Positions 59,220-64,000 of a stretch of 64,000 bases of DNA are shown here, one piece after another. The translations under genes and the position numbers were made by a program. The DNA is from Cloeon dipterum (Eukaryota > Arthropoda > Insecta > Ephemeroptera > Baetidae): NCBI RefSeq assembly GCF_949628265.1, contig NC_088788.1:248001-312000 (forward strand), given 5' to 3'. The notes beneath the pieces are model-generated. The model did no database searches. It saw nothing but the letters and a program-made list of their open reading frames with translations, and was not told the DNA's origin. The first letter of the stretch is position 1. Every line of letters starts with the position of its first letter.

Positions 59220-60290
59220 AAAACCCTGTAATAATTTTGTTTCTTTGCCAATAAAATTCATCGAAAGCTGACATGAATCATTCGTTTTACTAACAATCGT
59301 TTCCAGGATATATTGAGCAAAACAGCTGATCGACTAGAGTAAGAAAATCGCTTTGTTTACTAAGCCTAGCATAGTATTTGGCTCTGGCAACAGGTGGCAT
59401 AGAATTCGCGATAAAGAGACCTCCTACTGTAGCCTGCTGTCCTAATACTGAGAGCCCGTATTTAGAAAGGAAAAAGAGTAGCGAAAACAGCGTTCAAAAT
59501 GGCTCATTCGTATCAGGTTAGCAGGAAGCAAAAGGAGGTACAGAAAATCCTCCTTTTGATGCCTCCTACCGTCTCATGCTGGCCGCGTACATAAAGCCCG
59601 ATTTTCACTGTGTTCCTCGTGCCTGTCTCTAGCGTCTAAGAGCTGCTAAAAATTGAGCATTTTGTATCCACTCTGCAGGAGACGGTAGAAGGTATCAAAT
59701 GGTCAATTCTGCGTACCTCCTCTTGCCGCATGCGAACCCAGTACTAAAACCCGATTTTAACGCTTGCAATGAGAGCAGAAGCTTCGTATAACATTAAAAA
59801 TTGATCATTTTGTATCCAGTCAGCAGGAGATATTAGGAGGTATCAGAGTGAAGAATTGTCTCTTTTTGTCACGTGCTTACTTTACGCTAGATTTATACGC
59901 GAATGGGCGGTTCATTTTGGTGCTGAATGCCAGATTCACAGGCTTCCATTATTAGTGTGGTTGTGGCGGTAAAAATCAAATGCTATCCAGTATTGCGTAA
60001 TATCGGTTTATTCTTGAATATACCTTACAAACTTAACAAAGATGAATATATTTATTCGAGTAACACACAATTAAATAGTTTAAGAATACAAAATATAGTA
60101 TTTCGGGGACCATTGCGGCCTTTTCTGAAGTCGAAAAATGTCAAAATGACGTCATTTGCGTTTTTTCCGGCGCTGCGGCACTGCCATTGAAGGCCTGCGC
60201 TGAGCAATACCTGATGAACGCTTCACGGTTCAGCTTCAGCACCGTCTCTTATACAATAGTCTTGCAGGTCCGCTAAATCGGGGAGGATAA
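59220..60290. other. Centre of the mirrored array
   Basis: It contains short degenerate tandem repeats (59495-59870) and unremarkable AT-rich sequence. No gene supported. Confidence 0.5.
59495..59870. repeat. Degenerate tandem repeat, about 150-160 bases per unit
   Basis: Three related units. CATTCGTATCAGGTTAGCAG near 59504, CATTTTGTATCCACTCTGCA near 59659 and CATTTTGTATCCAGTCAGCA near 59808 each lead, within 30 bases, to an AGGAGGTA or AGAAGGTATCA element. The GCGTACCTCCTC and CCCGATTTT segments also recur between units. Confidence 0.5.
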
Positions 60291-60316
60291 TTTGAAGGAT
60301 TCCCTGAAAAAGGGAA

Positions 60317-60752
60317 CTGGAGGAGCAGACGCGCGTCTTAAGTGGCTGGAGAGCGGCGGCGGGGGTCGTGATGCAGGCTGGGGGCCGACGAGGGGCGGCT
60401 ACGTGATACGGATGGCGCAGGGCTGGCTAAAGGGCGGCAACAGCGGCGGCGTCGAGGGCGGCCGCGGCCTCGACACGGCTGACGCAGGCGACTCAGACAT
60501 CAAATTCGAGCAGACGGCGCACCTCATCTTCGACGCCGAGGCTCTCAGGTAGACATCATCCGCGCCAGGCGTTTATTTTGAGAGAGCATGGCAACCGCGC
60601 TTCCTGGCTCGCTGGATTCAGAACATTGTCACTTATTAATTAACGCTGTGTGCGCACAGTAGCAATAAAAACTCACCGAGAGTGCACGAGGGACGTGGTC
60701 GAGCTTGCGGCAGGCAGTAGCGGCCAGAGGGAAAAGGCCTCGCTTGAGGATC
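60317..60752. pseudogene. Right inner arm: GC-rich exon-like fragments
   Basis: Mirror of 58107-58527. The plus-strand frame reads ARLKWLESGGGGRDAGWGPT then YVIRMAQGWLKGGNSGGVEG and, unlike the left copy, stays open through DIKFEQTAHLIFDAEALR to a donor-like CTCTCAG|GTAGAC at about 60549. On the minus strand PDLILKRGLFPLAATACRKL runs to a CACTCTCG|GTGAGT donor. The two frames lie on opposite strands only about 130 bases apart, so they cannot belong to one normal gene. Relics of a captured gene, origin unknown. Confidence 0.4.
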
Positions 60753-61389
60753 AAGTCTGGGATCATGCACAGCTTCTTGGCCCGTGCCGGCGCCGGGTGG
60801 TCACTCGTACAGCAGGCTGGCTCCGCTCAAGACTCATGACATGAGGGCCGTGGAGGACATGAGCGTGTCGTCACATCCACGCCCAGACAAAGCGGCGGAA
60901 CCTATGCTAGTCTCCGAATCGCACATCATCTCGACCGCCTGCGCCATAATATGATGCTGCGACTGGGAAAAAATGAATAAAATAAATTCTTGGTCAGGGA
61001 AATCAAATAAAAATACGAGGAGGTTTTGTGCAAGAACCACTCACCAATAAGCAGACAATGCGGAATGCAGTGAATGCGGTGGAACGCTGTTGCAAGTCGG
61101 CGTTGGCAGTCGCTTATTGTACTGCAAAGCCTAGTCGCAATTCGCGACCACAACCACAGCAGCCAGCAGTCACGTTCTTCGTGGGAAGCAGACAAAATAA
61201 TTATGTCAATTTAGGCAAACCGGCAGCATAGCAAAAATTCTTGTTACGTAATAATTGACGGACAAAAGAAAGTGAAGTTGGCGGTGCAGCAGTGACAATC
61301 ACTGCACGCACTGCCACAAGAATTTACGCTCAAATAACATGCTCGCAAGCGATCTGATTGAACTCGGCGCACGCACATGCTACAATGAC
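60753..61389. other. Right-half DNA between inner and outer arms
   Basis: A minus-strand open frame at 60834-61040 (HHIMAQAVEMMCDSETSIGS and on) is GC-rich and protein-like but unrecognised and unspliced. Otherwise nothing seen. Confidence 0.35.
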
Positions 61390-63545
61390 TCACACAATAT
61401 TTTTAAGATCTAATAATTAATAAACCTGTGCAAAAATTAACTTACTTCACCGTGACTGCAAGTCTCCGTTCGTTTAGGTTATATTACCGGCAATCGCTGT
61501 CGCCAGCTAGCGATTGCTTAGACATAAATTTATTAAAACGCAGTTGCAAAGTTTATGCATAAACGCACACATACGATTACGTAATGCAACTAAAATACTT
61601 ACACCAAAAAATGAAATTTTAAATAAAATGAAGACTTATTCCAGTCTCTATTAGGAAATGATTGGTGTAAGTGACAACTACTGCTGCTGATTGTGAGACG
61701 GGTTTCATCTTATTCCATTCAGACAATAAGCTGCAACAGTGATGGAAATATGAATTTTTAAAAACGTCCAACGCGTCAGTAGCGTTTTAGTGTAGCTGCA
61801 CGCAATTCTGGGGCGTGCAGACAAGAGATTTCAGCTTTAATTTTCATGCCGGCTGGTCCAAAATAAACCAATGCCCGCTCCTAGGCCTATAGTTTAACGT
61901 CTCTGGCAAACTCGCCTTATTATGGCGCAAATTAGCAAAAAAATGCGCACTGCTCTGCCACCTGCGAGGACTTTGTCGAGATGACCCGACACGCAGAAAT
62001 ACACCAGTCCGGGCGTGAACTTGACGACGCTCCACTAGCACGAGACTCTGAAAACAGAGCAGAGGAACTCATTCACATTGGCACCGAATCCAGAAAGGAA
62101 AATACTTTTTTTAAATAAAAAATAATGAATTTGACCATTAGATTCCTTGTTTTCTTATGTTTTGAATATTCCAGTAAATAATTCTGATGTGGTTCCGTAA
62201 GACACACAAAGCTTACCAAGATTTGAAGCAAACAGCGTCACGCCAACAATTGAACATATTGAATAAGGGTGTTAAAATAATGATTTGGCTCCAGAAGAAA
62301 ACTTAAAAATAGATATTTGGGACGCATAAAATATGACCAAATAATTTCACTACAATAAATATTCGATTCTATGTAGAGGTCTCGGCCGGCCGCCAAATTT
62401 GAGTCACTTAAAGCCAGCCGCCGGCTTCAAAGCCCCAAAAAAATTGAAATTTTAAAAATGGGTACTTTTCGTGAGAAAATATTTGTAATGATCTTTTCCG
62501 AACTTCAGTTTCAAACCAGAAATTGAAGAAATACCTTCCGTTCCATAAGAAAACAGCCTGAAAAATATGCAAACTTTCATGAAGAAATTTGTGCGTCAAC
62601 CCTCTAGGGTTCGCCAATTTAGCATTGCGCAAAAAACCTCCATTTCTCCGAATGGAACCAAATTTATATTTCGCGCCATGAGAGGTCGTTTCAATTTTAG
62701 TTATCACGAGCGTCAGCAGACGCTAAATTTTGAGCGCGCAGTTTGTGTAGAGAGCGATTCCAAACTTACCATTTCGCCCCTGGTGCACGCTGTAGCAGAT
62801 CGCTGCATCGATTGTTAATTAAAGCAGAGGCAACATAAGCCTATAAATAAATATATTCCGACTGGATTACTAGCAAGTTACAGCTGCGAAAATCTATTTT
62901 GGCTCAACGAAATACCGCTGATATTAGAGAAATCCTTTTCAGTGTTGCGCGAAAGCTACTTCTAAAAAGTCTTTTAAAAAAACTGCTTGGTTTGACTAGA
63001 TCGGTTAATTAAGGTAAAACACCGCTGCATTACTTTGATCCTCCTGATTATTTCCTCCCTTCGGCTGCGCTGCTTTTTCTCCTTTCTCCGCTAAAACAAG
63101 ACAGAACACAAAATAATCGATTAAATTCGTTGAAGATACCAATAGATAGCAATAATTTTAGATTTGAAGGAAATCGTTTGTTAAATAATGGAAATCCTTG
63201 ATTTTTGACGAGGGAACCCTGGGCTGGAAACTGGAAGCGCTCCCCTATCCTCAAACTTACCTCAAAGCTAGTAGACGCTTTATTAAATAAAATTACCATG
63301 AATAATTTCAGAGTTGCGAAACCACACAATATGGCGCCTAATAAGTTATTCAATGCTTATTTTTTCCCCAATATTTCGTTTGGTTTGGCCTGGGCCTTGC
63401 CCCGGCGTCACGAGGTTGGTTGGTAATGCACAGGCACAAAGCGGTTATCTTCGTAGTCTTGAGAAATTCGCTGAGGAGTGTCCCTCTTTGCCTATTTTGG
63501 AAGGCCCTATTAATTGTTTTAACTATTAGACTTACTTTGGCTGCC
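61390..63545 (-). repeat. Right arm of the 10-kb inverted duplication
   Basis: Reverse complement of 53490-55860 with scattered substitutions and indels. It is about 200 bases shorter than the left arm. Anchors: TTACTTCACCGTGACTGCAA at 61442, CTGAAAACAGAGCAGAGGAA near 62048, CGAGCGTCAGCAGACGCTAA near 62708, AGACTTACTTTGGCTGCCAC at its outer end near 63528. Confidence 0.75.
61486..61519. repeat. Recurrent stem-loop motif, copy 3 (reversed)
   Basis: ACCGGCAATCGCTGTCGCCA then GCTAGCGATTGCTT: the mirror of the motif at 55724-55757. Confidence 0.6.
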
Positions 63546-64000
63546 ACGACATTTCAATCAAGGAATAGGCACAGAATCCAGAAAAGCAAAAAAAGTCATC
63601 TTGTAAAATTTAAGAAAAATACTGACCGTCAGATTAATAATACACAAGCTCAGCTAGAATTAACGCCAACAGCTTGCGTGGGCTGGCGTTCACTTAAAAT
63701 GCCAAGAATTCAAAAGGTCGCAGCACAAAAAAATTCCAGAAAGTAATTTAATAAAAATAAATGTTCGATATTACGTTGAGGTCTCAGCCAGCCTGGCTCC
63801 GCCGCGCCGGCCGCCAGAGTCAAAATTTTAAAATATTCATGGTAACAAAATGTCTTGCATTAATAACCACAATGAAACCGCGCCAGCCGCAGAACCGAGG
63901 CCAGCCTGAATAATTATATTCCGACTGGAGAGTATTTCTTTCGCTTTTTCGGGAGAGCACTTTTGTTTAAACGCGCCCGATTTGAGCTGAAAGGGTTTCC
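63546..64000. repeat. Further partial repeat copy at the right edge
   Basis: CAGAATCCAGAAAAGC near 63571 resembles CGAATCCAGAAAGG near 62085. GTTGAGGTCTCAGCCAGCCT near 63775 resembles GTAGAGGTCTCGGCCGGCCG near 62373. ATTATATTCCGACTGGA near 63914 resembles ATATATTCCGACTGGA near 62851. A degenerate unit therefore follows the right arm head-to-tail, and the array continues past the window. Confidence 0.5.

Larger units (their letters stand above)
51800..64000. repeat. Mirrored array of diverged duplicated segments
   Basis: Segments recur head-to-tail on the left half and in reverse on the right half. Examples: 52.1-52.4 kb resembles 57.1-57.4 kb (both with CTATCATTCTGCT and a GCTGCTGCTG run before a TTGGCGGG or TTGCGGG motif); 52.85-53.1 kb resembles 55.7-55.9 kb; 54.1-55.3 kb resembles 55.9-57.0 kb; 63.55-63.8 kb resembles 62.08-62.4 kb. 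Large inverted arms are listed separately. I see no transposase, reverse transcriptase or integrase, so the class is unknown. The array runs off the right edge. Confidence 0.6.

Noticed and set aside
1-64000. CRISPR arrays, operons, phage or bacterial insertion sequences
   Set aside because: The window is intron-bearing animal DNA. The direct repeats present are microsatellites or diverged duplications, without regular spacers.

Overview
The window is animal nuclear DNA, most likely from an insect. Genes are split by GT-AG introns. The coding content (a Dpr-family immunoglobulin cell-surface protein, lysosomal alpha-mannosidase, the APC/C activator Fizzy-related and a lethal(2)essential-for-life type small heat-shock protein) matches insect families best. 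Exons are GC-rich. Introns are AT-rich and mostly 50-70 bases in the mannosidase genes, but up to about 8 kb in the Dpr gene. I cannot fix the species from sequence alone.

Layout. 1-28.0 kb: the 3' five coding exons of a plus-strand Dpr gene, separated by large introns that carry only simple repeats; its signal-peptide exon is not found. 29.5-33.5 kb: a complete 16-exon lysosomal alpha-mannosidase gene (copy 1, plus strand). 35.8-39.9 kb: fizzy-related (fzr/Cdh1), eight coding exons, plus strand. 40.7-41.4 kb: a three-exon small heat-shock gene with a heat-shock-element-like cluster and a TATA-like box. 42.9-47.3 kb: a second complete 16-exon alpha-mannosidase (copy 2, minus strand). The two mannosidase genes therefore face each other and bracket fzr and the small heat-shock gene.

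48.2-51.3 kb: a large palindrome whose core (48775-50721) is two arms of 941 bases around a 65-base loop, with no coding capacity. 51.8-64.0 kb: a nest of old duplications. Segments occur as degenerate head-to-tail copies, and the whole is mirrored about a centre near 59 kb (53.5-55.9 kb against 61.4-63.5 kb; 58.1-58.5 kb against 60.3-60.75 kb). Exon-like, GC-rich fragments are caught inside it and are interrupted by frameshifts and stops.

The four genes have unrelated functions: neuronal surface recognition, lysosomal glycan breakdown, cell-cycle proteolysis and protein folding. Nothing suggests co-regulation. The strongest observations concern genome structure: the inverted mannosidase pair shows patchwork identity that includes introns (gene conversion), one copy has a GC-AG intron and a stop-free 60-base intron, the 2-kb palindrome could be transcribed into a long hairpin RNA, and the last 12 kb is a mirrored repeat array I cannot assign to a known transposon class.
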